Origin: Trichostrongylus colubriformis
Taxonomy: Eukaryota; Nematoda; Chromadorea; Rhabditida; Trichostrongylidae
Length of the DNA stretch: 64,000 nucleotides
Direction of reading: 5' to 3'
NCBI GenBank assembly: GCA_963978905.1
Contig: OZ022261.1
Span: forward strand, 10,851,992-10,915,991
Shown: one piece after another, positions 1 through 11,903 of the stretch
How the letters are laid out: each line of letters opens with the position of its first letter
How positions within the stretch are numbered: the first letter of the stretch is position 1
The notes under the pieces: generated by a model
Seen by the model: only the letters and a program-made list of their open reading frames with translations
Told to the model about the DNA's origin: nothing
Databases searched by the model: none
Position numbers and translations under genes: made by a program

Positions 1-719
1 AAGAAGCGGAACCAGACATTTCCCTGGAGATGCGAGGAAAATTTTTAAAAAATACGACCCTCCTCCCAAAAAAGGGGACCTCAACACGACCCCCCCCCCC
101 TTTTTTTTCAGGTTCCGCTTCTTCTGTGATTGCTAACAAGCCAGTGCGATCCACCAGGGAAATTAAGAGCCTAAAAAAATTGAGGCCAAACAAAACACCT
201 GACAAAAGAGAGAAATAAGAACCTAACAAAACTCAGTACTCATATTCCAAAACAAAATCGCTAAGATAAGAACCCGACTATTCCAGTATCTATAAGCCGG
301 AGCGAAAGCGTAGCCGACCATTGGTAACGTGCTCGTCGTCTAATGACAAAGGAAAACGTTTGATAGTCAAGCAAGTCATGGGGCAGAGATGAAGGATGAA
401 AAATAGGAATAGAATAGTTAGAAGTTAAAAGAAAAGCTAAATAGGAGCCATGTAATACGCTCCACAGTGCTCCATCCGATCGTGGGTAGCTACTGCGGCT
501 GCGACGCGGCGATCACGATGGAACGCGGTATCTTCCCCATACTAAATTTGGACCTTTCGAATACTTTAAAGTTTACCTAGAGCCCATCTTTCAAACAGCT
601 GTAAACTGTTTTCCTAATAACTCACTTCACTCCTATCTATTGGTCGCTTGCTCTCCCTAATGGTTGCTTAGTTCTCGATATGGGTTTCCAGTTGAGGAAA
701 ATTTCGGAAAATTTTTAAA
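1..719. other. Intergenic, no gene seen
   Basis: No supported gene. Positions 52-108 carry a C-rich then T-rich block resembling repeat family E (CGACCC-type blocks), which recurs at 12262-12300, 13262-13330, 49795-49875 and 53660-53700. The remainder shows only short unsupported reading frames. Confidence 0.5.
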
Positions 720-1120
720 TGCTTCACTTCAAATGGTCATAACTTCCTTCTAACTTAACCATGAGTGCGTTTCCGGGTGCCCGAGGTCTGCGAGATTGCC
801 GCTTTCGAATGACAGCCTGAATATGCCATATCTTCAAAACGAAAGAAGAAACCTTGAAAGCCAGTTGAGAAAAATTTTTCGTCGAATTTGCGAGATCTTC
901 CCGCGACTCTTCCAAAAAATCGATTCATTGTTACTGAAATTTCTCTAGTATGCATCCTTCGCCCTCAGAGGCCTGGTGGGAGGGCGAGAAGCGTCGGTCA
1001 GCCTCTCTGTGGGATACGCCATGCATGAGGATTTCATCCACATTCGCAATTGATACAAACGTTTTTTCCGGTCCGCATAGTGGCCGCTAACACCAAATTA
1101 CGTACTTGCAATCGTAGTAA
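720..1120. repeat. Dispersed repeat, intact copy
   Basis: This block is related in the same orientation to 51835-51974 plus 52733-53005. Shared landmarks are TAACTTCCTTCTA, TTGCCGCTTTC, TTTTTCGTCGAA, GCGAGATCTTCC, GCCATGCATGAGG and CGTACTTGC. The second copy is interrupted by a foldback element, so this one shows the uninterrupted arrangement. No coding potential is recognised, and the class of element is unknown. Confidence 0.6.
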
Positions 1121-2326
1121 GATACACCCTGGTAAGGAATCCTCGACTACCCGCGTATCCTGTTTGCACACATCACAGAAACGAAAAAAAAGTAAGGAGA
1201 AATGCATCAGTGTCACAGATACGTTCTTATTACCTGGAATAATACTGTCAACTTTAGACTATAAACTGATGAACTCACATGAGACATAGCTAACCCTTCT
1301 TCAAGTATGATTTCGAGTAAATCACATTCGACTTACCTGGCTCTGATAAGGGTTGACTAGCAGCTGCACAACCAATTAAACTTCACCAGCCAAACATTAA
1401 GTTTTTCTTGCTGCTTATGAGCCTGAAAAACCAATGATTTTTACACATGATATTTACACTGAATTAAACATATAAATCAAAGACAAGGAGAAGTGGAATG
1501 TGTGCCCCTCAGACTTTCCAATTTGGTAACATTTTCACCGTAGACCAGGAACAAAAAATGTAGCGCACTGACTAGCATTAGTAAGGCATAATTTAATCAA
1601 GCAGAGCTTCGCTCATAACATTGTTGGTTTGTCACATCATGGATCCGGGTAACCCATCGGCATGAGGTGGACAGAGATCATAGATAGGTGATAGAGATGT
1701 CCTAGGCTGGTGCATAACTCTTACGAAACGCGACTTTTTTCATGATTTTATTAGCTTTTAGATAAAATATATAGGCAACATACCTATTGTTGTCTTCTAT
1801 CACTTGTCTGACTAGATAGTTGCTCGATGTCCTTTGCGCGAAAGTTCACAAGCTACGGTTTGAGAAACCCATTGATGTAAGATCCGAGTGTGGCTAGATA
1901 ATCAGCTTCTCACTTTTTATATAAAGCTCAGGGCCTTTATTGAGTGCATTCGGTACATCCTGGGATAAGGAATTACCTAGGATTAAATGGAACTTCAAAA
2001 CTCAGTTCCTTCTTATTTTCCGCCTTATCTTTGCATGGCCATCATGGACGATAAATCAGCTGCTCTCTGGAAAACGGTGAAGGCAAGTATTAGCTAGTTT
2101 CTGTCTGATTGTAGAATTTCCGAGATCCGTAGGATATTGACCTGACCTTAAATGAAGATATCGCCACACGTAGAGACGAATGTGGGTGCCCGGGTTCGGG
2201 CGTTAATCCCTAGTTAGCCTTTAGCTATTTTTAGAAAACACTCCATTGACCTGTTTTTCATGCCAAATAACTGAAGAAGAAATACTGTTGAATCACTACT
2301 TTGCGACGCATTCATACGACTGACAA
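1121..2326. other. Intergenic, nothing recognised
   Basis: AT-rich sequence with only short reading frames. I see no exon with convincing splice sites and no clear repeat. Confidence 0.4.
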
Positions 2327-2382
2327 AAAATGGGGCGCTCATATGATCAGTCGGATGACTGATGCTATGAGCGCCCCATTTT
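2327..2382. repeat. Short perfect hairpin
   Basis: Arms AAAATGGGGCGCTCAT (2327-2342) and its exact reverse complement (2367-2382), with a second inner pair TCAGTC/GACTGA. The structure is a compact stem-loop in sequence that is otherwise unremarkable. It may be a very small MITE remnant or a transcribed hairpin; nothing decides between them. Confidence 0.7.
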
Positions 2383-2808
2383 CAATTTGTGACCAATCGC
2401 GTTGTTTATAAGTACTAATGCAATTTCACGTCCATTTCTTTTGTGCAAAGTTTTTCTCTTTCACTCCCGGTATGACTGCCTTACTACTCAATCCATACCC
2501 ACAGGATTTGTCGCAGGATCCTTGCTGCCAGGTAAGTGTCTTGCTTTTGTCTTGGTGTTCTCCAGACTTTTGTGTGTTTTGAAGTTCTACTTTGAACCGT
2601 TTGATGTATGCTTGACTATTTCGGTAGGCTCGTCGAAAAGAGTGCCCCTTTTCCACTGTGGCTGAAATGTACTTTCTGTGTCATTACTAACAGTTCAGTT
2701 CTGATCTTTTTTGCAGTCGGGAGGAGAATAGAAGGGAGTGAATAAGGAATGTAAAAGAAAAGTCGCTGCTTCAATACTTTGCGACGCAAATGAGTCATAG
2801 CTTAAATA
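2383..2808. other. Intergenic, nothing recognised
   Basis: Short overlapping reading frames exist on both strands, none with recognisable motifs. The string TTTGCGACGCA seen near 2300 recurs near 2779. Confidence 0.3.
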
Positions 2809-3140
2809 CACCGGATGGGGTAAATCAGGCAGATTGAGGAATGAAAGTAGGGGTGCCTAGCTGTGTATCAGTATGGGAAGAAGAAATAAAACGACGAAAA
2901 ACCCGAGAATAGGAACCCCGAAACCCCTTCCCTTTCGCGCCCCTCTGCATCACTTGCCGTGGGTAGTATGCAGACGGGCGAGGAGTTAAATCACCCGGCC
3001 GCGAACATTGTCCCGCCCTCGCCGGCAACTCACCCAGCGGATGAACGGCAGAACGACTAACAGTACTGCGAGATGGTGATATGAACCCAAGCCGCGCTTT
3101 TCCATGTGAGTTTTTGCCACACATCACCTCTTTCGAAGTA
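2809..3140. repeat. Family F dispersed repeat (CACCGG end)
   Basis: Starts CACCGGATGGGGTAA and contains the family landmarks CAGACGGGCGAGG, GTTGTCCCGCCCTCGCCGG and CACACATCACCTCT. It matches 46191-46520 in the same orientation and 60032-60424 in reverse. The latter copy has inverted CACCGGAAGGGG termini at both ends, so this copy is truncated on the right. Reading frames inside are by-products. Confidence 0.75.
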
Positions 3141-3184
3141 AGTTTGTTTTCATGTGTTCAAAGCTGTCATTTTTTCCTTGGGTA

Positions 3185-3355
3185 GCGTTCATACCTTACG
3201 GTGCCGGCGGCAGGGCGTGGTTGTGTGTAACTGCATGTCCGCCTGTGCCACCCTGTCTCGCTGCTTGAGCCATCGCTGCATCTGCCCCCGTGCCACTCTG
3301 CCTCGCTGCTTGTCAGCGCAGCTATGCTCTGCCGGCGCAAAGTATGAATGCTGCC
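3185..3355. repeat. Family A palindromic MITE
   Basis: Begins GCGTTCATAC and ends with the inverted form GCGCAAAGTATGAATGC, with GTGCCGGCGGCAGGGCGTGG after the left end and CTGCCGGCGC before the right end. Similar copies lie at 11493-11655, 38608-38740, 42495-42655 and 51043-51167, with half copies at 51721-51760 and 53703-53815. A small non-coding foldback family is the simplest reading. Confidence 0.75.
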
Positions 3356-3847
3356 TTACTTCTCCCGACGCTTTTGAGAACCTATCACACGCAGCAGTCG
3401 TCGTACGACCGCGTAGTAAATTAGGATGCCCACCCCTGAAAAACGAATGGTACGCACACATATGAGCAGAAGGTGAATCCCCATACTTTCAATGAGATTT
3501 TCCTGCTCAGTAAACAATGAACTCATTCTAGAAGAACTCTAGCGCAGAGCATTACGGTATCAACACCATTTACGAACACGGATCCGCCTAGTCATCATGA
3601 AAAAGTGGATGTGAAAAAGTTATGTTCGCAAAAATCCGAAGAACGATGAAAAATAGGAAAGAACACAGAAGCTCATCACTTCTTCCACAAAATGTAAACA
3701 GATGACACAAATTTTGTACTTTCTATTGGTTTGCGTTATTTTTCAAACCCGATTCTTCGAGCCTGAAGCAGTACCTACAAGCACAGCCACTGGTCTACAG
3801 AAGAAGACACAACCGAACAAGTAATCACAAAACAAAATTAAAGCTAT
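3356..3847. other. Intergenic, downstream of mtp-18
   Basis: No gene or repeat recognised. This lies beyond the proposed 3-prime end of the minus-strand mtp-18 gene. Confidence 0.4.
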
Positions 3848-3853
3848 TTTATT
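3848..3853 (-). promoter_or_regulatory. Poly(A) signal for mtp-18
   Basis: TTTATT on the plus strand reads AATAAA on the minus strand, about 170 bases past the mtp-18 stop codon, a plausible 3-prime UTR length for a worm gene. Position and sequence are the only evidence. Confidence 0.5.
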
Positions 3854-4024
3854 ACACTACAAATAGAACAACGTATACTGTTTTTGGTTTACAATTTCTT
3901 AGGTCTCAAATATACCTCGTTAAATGCGCCATGCAGAAATTTAAAGACATCCTAGCAAACTGACATCTAAGTAGAGATGGTTATTACCGACCAATAACCA
4001 CATTCATATTCAGCCATATCGTCG

Positions 4025-7000
4025 CTAGTCCCGTTCCCGATTTTCTTCGTCGTAAAGCTGACGCTCTTTCTCAGAATAGAGCTGACGCACCGTTCTATCC
4101 ATTCCAACTTCAACAGCAGCATCAATCGGGTGAATGATGAATGGGATGGCTGAGAGACCGATCGCAGTCACTATCCACTTTTGGGCAGGAGGTGACCATC
4201 GACTAACCCTGAAATGTCAACTAACGCGATGATATTGGTAAAGTTTTGAAGGCAGAACTGTGCATAGCTTTTAGGCTGATTCCAGACCTTGCAAATTTGC
4301 GTACGATTGCAGAATCGCGAAGTGTGACACCGTACACTTATGCGCGGAAACGCCGGCGCGTCTTTTAAGATTTCAAAAAAATTTTCTAGTGATATGTCAA
4401 CTTGTCTGTGGAGGGGCTCCACGGAAAAACTCACCGGCGCGCGTATGCGGCGCGTGCTAGGTGACGTCACAGCCACCGCGCTGCGCGACTGTGAGCGATG
4501 GCCTTGCTCCTACCAATGCGCTTTATAGAGGTTAACCTTGTTGGTACTTTGCTAATACATTAAGGTGAGCACATAATGTGCTGCGGAAAGCTTTGCTGCT
4601 TTGACAGACTTCTGATAGCTGCGTGAGCTAGCCTTTTTCAAAGGGGCTAGCTTCTCCAGACGTATGGATTTGCCTCAGCCCAATGATGTAGAAGTTTCAA
4701 GAGACTGTGTGTGCTCCGTCCCATGTATAACCATGCGGGGAGACACATAGTAGAAAAGAGCAAGCCATCTCATGACTTTGGTGAAGTGACAGCAAGGTTA
4801 TCCTCATTGAAGAGCAATGTTTGTAGCGCAGGCCATCGCAAATCGTCGCGTCGCGCGGTGGCTGTCACGTCACCAAGCACGCGCCGCATGCGCGCGCCGG
4901 TGAGTTTTTCCCTCCTCCCCTGTGGAGGAATATATGTGACCTCGTGTTAACCCTGAATGACTACGTTTATAACAACTCATCCGGCTTGAACAGTCTCAAA
5001 ACGCTTTCAGATCTTTATTTTCTTAACAGTAACAGCATACAATAGCCACAAATCGCGACACTGAAGTGTTCAATGAAAACGTGTAATTTCTAGCTTCTAG
5101 TCATTATTACTTCCACCACAGAAGCCGCAAATTCATGTTTCCGTAAAACCCACTGACAAGTGAAGAAAATCGTAACAGATACCAGAACGAGATAATATGT
5201 GACAAACCTCCTCAAAATGGCTGCAGAAAAGTGGCAGATTCGATTGATCGTGAAGCCAGGAATAGCAACAGAGGCCAGAGCTTGCCAAAGGAATGTGTCT
5301 CCAGCGGCAATCGCTACTTGCTTGCGTCGTTCTTGAGGGTTGTTTTTGTATGCCTGAAAATAAGCCACTAGTACTTACCTAGACTTCAAAAGGCGAGACA
5401 GTGAAAATGAGAAAAATTAGTGTAAATGGTGAGAAGATAAAAAGGGCGGTTAACACAACACACTGGATCAACATATCAGAAACAAAACTTTTTATATCTG
5501 AAATACTACTCATATAAGCAGTCTGAACAGTCCTGAATGTTCCTCTGTAAAATTGAGCTTATCAGTCTCCCAGTCTTATCGCACTATTTTCATTCTGGGT
5601 GAGGTGAGATTCGTAGAGGCGGAGGTATTGCTCCTCAGTCTACTAAAGGTTGTCCTACTCGCAAATACCAGGGTAAGCCCATGCCGCCCTTCGATTGACC
5701 GATACCTTAAGCTGGTTTAGTACTCTGTTGAAAAGGTTCTCGAGATTGTGAAAGTCTTGGAGTGAATTAGGTCTCAAGTTTTGCGATTTCAGGCTCTGAA
5801 GAAGGCGAAACGCCGAAACGTTAGCCTTGAATTAATAAATAACACCGTAAATCTTGGAAGGCTTCAACAAAATAAGCCAGAGGGTCTGAACAACTTTATC
5901 TGATATCGGTGTGAAGCTCTTCTATTAGTTGAGATCGCCTATGACACTAGTAATCTAAGAAGCCTAGCCAGTTGTTTGAGATAAAGGACAAAATAGGAAA
6001 GGTGTAGAAACGTTAGGTTAATACATAAATAAATGAAGTTCTTGTGACTAATGTCACAAAGCAAATTCCCAATAAAAACCAGAAATATAGAAAATAGTCA
6101 GAGGTCAGTTATGATGTGATTTATTTTGAGAATTGGGTTTTTATGATAATTATCAGGATACTGCCTGGTACAACAGTAACTGAGCAATTTCTTAAACCAA
6201 TCCCTCATGATGGGTTGAAGTAATAAATGGATATTATAGACGAGAATCGCATTGCCGCCAAAAGCTTGATATGATTTTTCCCCAAAAGTACGAAAGATAG
6301 AAAAATGAAACTGAGAGGGTACCACTTGGGCTGATGTCTGACTTTGTAATTCAACGATTGTGCGTTTAGAGTTGCGACAGACTTTTCATGTAAAATCTCA
6401 GAATCGTAGAATCGCAACGTCACATAATCACAGAGTTACGAAGCCTGATATCAACCACAAGTGCGCGAGGTTCGAACTACCTCGCAAAAAAACATCGCCA
6501 AAAAAGATAAGAAAACCAATAACAAAAAGAAGCAAAGTCACAAATAAAATCAAAAATTTGTAGGAAACTGCAAGGGGTGTGTGCGAGAGAATAGTGTCAC
6601 ATATTTTGTTGAAAAATAATGCCTGAACACGCTGAAAAGGAGAGTAGATAAGGAAATTCATAGGTAAAAGCGAAAAATAGTAGCTGAGCGAGCTTAATGG
6701 ATGTAAAGAGTCAAAAGATACGAGAAGATGGGAAAAAGGCACAGACGAGGAATGATACGGATAGAAAAAAGAATCAATGGGGAAGGAATGACAATAAAAA
6801 CAAAGATAACTGTTAACTGGTCAAAATGCGATAAGTAACAGAAGCAAACTGGTGAGGAGACTCGTCAAAGAAATCGGTAGTTCAGTTTAAATGAAAGCTA
6901 ATTCGGGGCTCTGTGGATAATAGGGAGGGTGGCAGGAGGGCGAAGGGAGCAGGAAAGAATAGATTAATTCACTAAGTTCCTTCCCTTTCCGAGCTTGGGT

Positions 7001-7557
7001 AAATCTTCCTATTTGCAATCATTCCTTATATCTTATCCCATGCATTGGCCTAATATGCCCCGGATCTACGTTGCGCCTTCACTTGTTTTAGCGAAAGACA
7101 CATAGTCGAGCAGTGAAAATAGTTAATTTCTTCATACCAAAAACTCACTTTGTATGCCTTATTACTCTTGTCGAAAGCGTCCGCACAGGCATAACTCAAT
7201 GCCACTACGTATGTTGCTCGCACAGCAGTAAGTGGAAGCATTGAACGGAAAGCTTCCCCGATCTCGTTGGCATAACCTGAAATAAACTGAATGATGGTGG
7301 ATAGAAAATAAAATGAACAACACCAAAAAAAAAACCAAACAAAGCTGAAAGGAAACAGGGAGTGCAACAAAACCGGGAGTGCAACAAAACCAATCACTCA
7401 AAGGAACAGACATCTGAACTCAGAAAAGGATAGAAACTGCAGCAAACAAATCGAATTCACCTAAATACCTTATAGGAGTATCCCTATAGAGATCGATTTG
7501 ACGAAGTTCAGAAGCCAACACTTCGAGATCGTCATCACACTGTTTCAACGAAGACAT
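4025..7557 (-). CDS. mtp-18: Mitochondrial fission process protein (MTP18/MTFP1)
   Basis: Four exons read on the minus strand: 7557-7461, 7276-7149, 5353-5208 and 4208-4025. Splice phases fit throughout and give 184 residues plus a stop; human MTFP1 is of similar size. The family is an inner mitochondrial membrane protein that promotes fission. Family hallmarks visible: RYLGYANEIGEAFRS (residues 30-44), DTFLWQALASVAIPGFTINR (94-113) and KWIVTAIGLSAIPFIIHPID (134-153), giving about three membrane segments. Donors are GTGAATTC, GTGAGTTT and GTTTGTCA; acceptors are TTTCAG. The start is the ATG two bases after a TTTTTGCAG acceptor. The C-terminus is acidic and basic, rich in E, R and Q. Exon 2 ends KAYK and exon 3 begins AYKNN: an 11-base direct repeat flanks intron 2. 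Introns 2 (1.8 kb) and 3 (1.0 kb, with a foldback element) are large. The family assignment is secure; the symbol follows worm usage. Confidence 0.93.
4400..4935. repeat. Foldback element in mtp-18 intron 3
   Basis: The two ends are inverted copies: GGAAAAACTCACCGGCGCGC, TGCGGCGCGTGCT and CAGCCACCGCGC on the left (about 4421-4483) recur reverse-complemented at about 4849-4911. Outer flanks CTGTGGAGGGG and CCTCCCCTGTGGAG also pair. The middle has no coding content. It lies wholly within intron 3 of mtp-18. Confidence 0.8.
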
Positions 7558-7575
7558 AACTGCAAAAATAAGCTA
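7558..7575 (-). promoter_or_regulatory. 3-prime splice acceptor before mtp-18 ATG
   Basis: On the minus strand the bases before the start read TTATTTTTGCAG then TT then ATG. In nematodes an acceptor this close to the start codon is typical of spliced-leader trans-splicing; it could equally end a 5-prime UTR intron. Confidence 0.6.
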
Positions 7576-8801
7576 TAGGTTATCAGAAAAATACATTCAG
7601 GGAACCTTATATGGCAAGTGCAGATAGGATGCAGGTAGTGAGATCAAGATACAAATGTATTTCCGTTCGTTTGAAATGCAAAATGTAGGTTTTGCCGTAG
7701 TTTATCGGAGGCAAAATCCCAGACATCGGCTGCGGGCATTTGCGTACTGCTTGCAGGTACCGTAACCTTACGCCTAGTTATAATCGCATCAATCGCAGTC
7801 AGTTTTTCTGCCAAAGCTTGGACAAAAATAGCGCCGAACGATAAGTGCAGTGACTTCTTCCCCCCTCACTGCTATTCACTTGATTTCGAACTGAAGTAGC
7901 TCTAGCCACCAACGCGCTATACCGAGACGAGTGTGATTTACCATTAACAGTTTCTGGAACACCGTTATGTCTCAAAGCGTCATGTGATCGAAATGTGCAA
8001 CTGTGTGAGACTTTTGTGAAGTGTAGGCCCACAGTTTCTGATAAAAGTAGAGTTGGAGAAAGTGCGATCCATCGTGCTCTGTGTAAGGGAAAGAGCGCAC
8101 GATGGATGGGCATCGACTGAATCTGCTGGAATCATGCAAAAAAGTCAATTCTGATGTAGTAGACTTATGCGGCGCTGTGTTTGCTCACCTAATACCATCC
8201 TATAATCATCAGTTTTCATCTGCCTGTACGTTAAATTGTATATTTTCACCTGTACGTTAACCAGGACAGATAGGAGTTCCCTCTTAAATAAGGCTTAGGC
8301 AAAAGCCTGGACAAAATTGCGCCGGACGTTGAGAGCATTAGAATGGCCCCATAACTGCATGAGCACCATAAAGTTTTCTATCAGGATGTAATAACTATTA
8401 GGATGGAGAACATCACATGTTAAGCAGTGAGAAAGTAAGTACGACACCTCCAAATTCTACTCCAAGACGATTGGCGACCAGCTGGCGAGAAAGGTTGGAG
8501 GAGCCCATGATGCTTGACAAGTTCTACAGAAGTGCTTTCAGAGCTCCTCCGATGAGTACTAGGCACAGCACAGCTGACGCCAACACAATGTACAAGTTAT
8601 ACTGAAAGGCTACTAGTAACTTTTCACGGTCAACCTCGCTTCCTGTTGCACTTTTCACAACCGAGTTACCAACATACATACCTTCTTACTCAAATGGCAC
8701 GCCGCCCCTACCCAGCACCATTTCCTCGCTCGTCAAACGCCGCCACGCGAATTTTTTGTCCTAATGCAACACACCCTAAATTTTACTACAAGCTTGACGT
8801 G
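7576..8801. other. Intergenic with short repeats and a hairpin
   Basis: Upstream region of mtp-18. A motif with the core GGACAAAA then GCGCCG occurs at 7809-7840 and 8291-8326 and again at 31891-31929. A hairpin at about 8069-8108 pairs CCATCGTGC with GCACGATGG. No gene is recognised. Confidence 0.45.
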
Positions 8802-9685
8802 TTAGGTTGATTCATAACAAATCGGACAAATTGACAAATTTTAATCGTTGTCGTGCAACTTTTTAACGACAACTGGGATTCACTTGAAATATACTCCATC
8901 TTTATCGATGACCTTCTGCCACGGCATAGGCAGATCATGGATGCCCTTGCTCCAGAAGGCCGGAGGCTGGAGCTCGAAGAAGTTGCCGAGTGCCGTCTTG
9001 ACGTCGTCGCGAGTTTTGAAGTCTTGGCCGTCCAGGTGGCATTGGGTGAGGGAGAAAAGGTGGAGATCTGAAGGGGCCAGGTCTGGGGAGTACGGTGGGT
9101 GTGGAAGCACGGTCCAACTGTACGACAGCAGCTCGGCCTTGGTCGATCTTGCAATGTGCGGTCTCGCGTTGTCGTGCTGGAAGTAGCCATGTGACCGCCG
9201 CCGTAGCGAACTTTGGACATTGGCCTTCAATTCTCGTAATCGACGAATGTAGACGTCGGCGGATACTGTTGTACCTTCATTGAGCAGCTCCCAGTACTCT
9301 ACGCCGTGTACGCTCCACCAACCGCGGTTTTCGTCTTCGATGGAATAGTCGCCTGACGCAAACTTCGAATGCTACAACTACAGTGTACTTCTGCCGGGGG
9401 CATGCTCCTTGTGAACTTCTATCAGACGTCTGCCGATATCCGCGGGTTCCTGGCCAGATAGCCATAGAAATAGTATGACGTTGCGGATGTGGTCTCTGGA
9501 CGGCTTGAAATCGTGCGGCATGGTGGCGGAATGAAACTACTTTGGAGTGATTATTTTGTGGTACTTTGAAGAGCTTTTCATACTCATTCCAACGGTACCT
9601 CGTCCATTTTCGTTAACTCGTTGTTGAGTTATGATCTCTAGAAATCATCACTACCATTTGTCCGATTTATCATGAATCAACCTAA
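8802..9685 (-). mobile_element. mariner element, internally deleted
   Basis: Termini are inverted repeats: TTAGGTTGATTCATAACAAA on the left and the reverse complement of TTAGGTTGATTCATGATAAA on the right. TA follows the right end; the left flank reads TG, probably a mutated TA. The element is 884 bases, shorter than the roughly 1.3 kb usual for mariner, because the middle of the transposase is missing. The termini differ from those of the copies at 22958 and 54571, so it is a separate lineage. Confidence 0.9.
8880..9521 (-). pseudogene. mariner transposase remnant
   Basis: The start MPHDFKPSRDHIRNVILF resembles the first helix-turn-helix of mariner/SETMAR-type transposases. After SIEDENRGWW the sequence jumps to YWELLNEGTTVSADVYIRRL, then QHDNARPHIA (second catalytic Asp) and YSPDLAPSDLHLF (third Asp). 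The segment that should hold the first catalytic Asp (the GDEKW region) is absent, and the reading frame shifts between parts. It cannot encode an active enzyme. The C-terminus ends DKDGVYFK at 8883. Confidence 0.88.
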
Positions 9686-11492
9686 TAGTTTGTGTCCAAA
9701 TGGCTTGGTTGTAAGAAAAAAGCGAAGACTCGATAGAATGAAGAAGATCCAACGGTGTTGCATGGGAAATATTTTTGGAAAGTTTTTGTAGTTGTAAGGC
9801 TGTACCTTTGTTAGCAATCTTACGTATAAATAGACTTGCAGTAGAGGACTGTACTGGTGAGTTCCCCGCAAGCGTTGCATTCAGCATTCCGAGTTGAGTC
9901 ACCTACTTTTTGTGGAAAATCACTTACACTTGGAGTAACTTTATGTGTGCTGAACTGCTTGACTTGCTCTCGTTCTTATCTGCATTATATCGAAAAAGTA
10001 TGGAAAAATCTCGAAAATCTTTCTGAAGCATTTTCTCCGCAACATTACCTTTCTTTCGTATTCATGCCCAATGACGCGGCTTTCTACGCAAGCCGCCAAC
10101 TTCAAACTGGACTGCAATCAAAAACATCGCAGTTTTTGCCTGGAACATCCGATTCGCCACAACTGGATGGGAAATTATGTAATCAGTGTTGCTAGATCTA
10201 TTCGTGATTAATCCACGCTTTCAACTTTTTTTAAAGTTTCATAGTATTTTAAATATAGCCAGCTTTTGCGCTTTTGCTATCTCATGTAACCCTTCTCAGC
10301 ACTCAGATCACCGCAAGGGGTGAAAATGTGATGTGCAGTTGTAAGAGGTGCCAAAATGTGAGAAGAGAAACCTTAAATTTCGGGACTTTTAGATATCATC
10401 CAGAGCAATAGGTAGGGTTCTGATTTCTTTTTCTTGCTAAAGTGCTATTCTATTGAATAGGCGTTATGTGATTCCTGTACCTGATTCTGTACACGGTATT
10501 GTGATAGGTGAGCCCTTTTCAAATGCTTATTGGTGTCGCATCGCGTTCAAACAAAACCGAACATTGTTGCCGCTTTGAATTGCACTTATGATTGCTACTT
10601 AGTTGCTTGGGAACAATAACACTGATACCATATGTGAAAAATATCGATGAAACACGGAACGCTAGGTTCGGTGCGCATTAGACTGTTTCCGATTCCGTCC
10701 AATTCAACTGAAATTATGGTTCATTAAATTAGCTACAAGGTGATCAGAGAGGCAGTCTAGTGACGGGTGTAAATCGTTAGGACAGGATTTCGCAACGCGT
10801 GTACGATGCGGTCAGTTCGAGTCAGGAGCGCGGCATGTGGTGAGGTTTTGAGGCGATTACGTGCCCTGCGCCTATTTTGAGAGCGATCACTTCGCGACCA
10901 AACTATATACGGCACCGGTAGCTCGCATGCATCGCACGCCGCATTGCAAAGTTCCGTACTAACGACACCTACTCTGAAATGCCCACCCTGGACCTGTAAA
11001 ACCGTGGAATGAATATTTGTGGCCTTGACCCCTTTCAGAAACACGGAAGCGCGCTTGATCCATCACTTTTTGACTCTTCCTTTCTTCTGCATGTTACTTG
11101 AACCACCTTTTGTCGTACATGCACTGCTGTACTTCCGATCACGTCGTGAACAAATAGTGGTAGAGCTTGAAGGCTCTCTTGACATTTGAGCTCGATACCT
11201 TGCTTTAGGGACAATATGTTAGGTTTACTGAATTCCATTGTTCTCACGGGAATCGTGCACGGGTCGGATTCTTGGGATTGGTAAGATACGCCTCCAACTT
11301 TAGGAAAACTGCAAAAAGAACTGAAATTATTTTGGTACACCAGATGTATGAAAAACAAAAAATAGTGGCGCGTTCGGATTTCCGTCATAAAGCGTTTGAA
11401 ATTGTTCCCGGTGAGTAGCTTATAGGTGATGACCGCTTGAGCGAGTTGGTTTCAAGGCGATACTTGCTCATTGGATATTAAAGTAGATTAGA
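9686..11492. other. Intergenic, nothing firm
   Basis: No exon or clear repeat recognised. A 112-residue frame at 9857-10195 has no motif and no splice or repeat support. Around 10755-10790 a weak resemblance to the end of family B (GACAGGATTTCGCA) can be seen. Confidence 0.35.
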
Positions 11493-11655
11493 GCGCGTCT
11501 ATGCTTCGCGGTGCCGTCGCAATGGCATGGCTGCGTGTGCTCTGTGCCACTCTGTCATGTTGCATGCGTCGTCTCTACGCATCCCCCGTGCCACTCCACC
11601 TCGCTGCATGTGAACGCAGCCACGCTCTGCCGGCGCAAAGTATGAACGCGGCCTT
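11493..11655. repeat. Family A palindromic MITE
   Basis: Left end GCGCGTCTATGCTTCGCGG and right end CGGCGCAAAGTATGAACGCG pair as diverged inverted termini. The interior GTGCCACTCTG and GTGAACGCAGCCACGCTC matches the copies at 3185-3355 and 53703-53815. Confidence 0.7.
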
Positions 11656-11903
11656 ATGAGACTTGACAGTTTCTTTCAATGCACGGAGTTGTGAAACCTC
11701 CATTTCAATATTTCGTCCATCCACTTGTACAGAACAGTTCTCAAAGTAAGGTTATCCATTACCTGTTTTTTTGCGAGATCTCTAGTTTTTTGCAGCCAAT
11801 TTGCATAGAGAAATGAAATCCATTTTCCACTATGACTCTTTCAAAATTCTTAGTCATTCGCCAGAAATTTTGTACTTGTGAGGGTCTCAGGTTTTTTTTA
11901 CAG

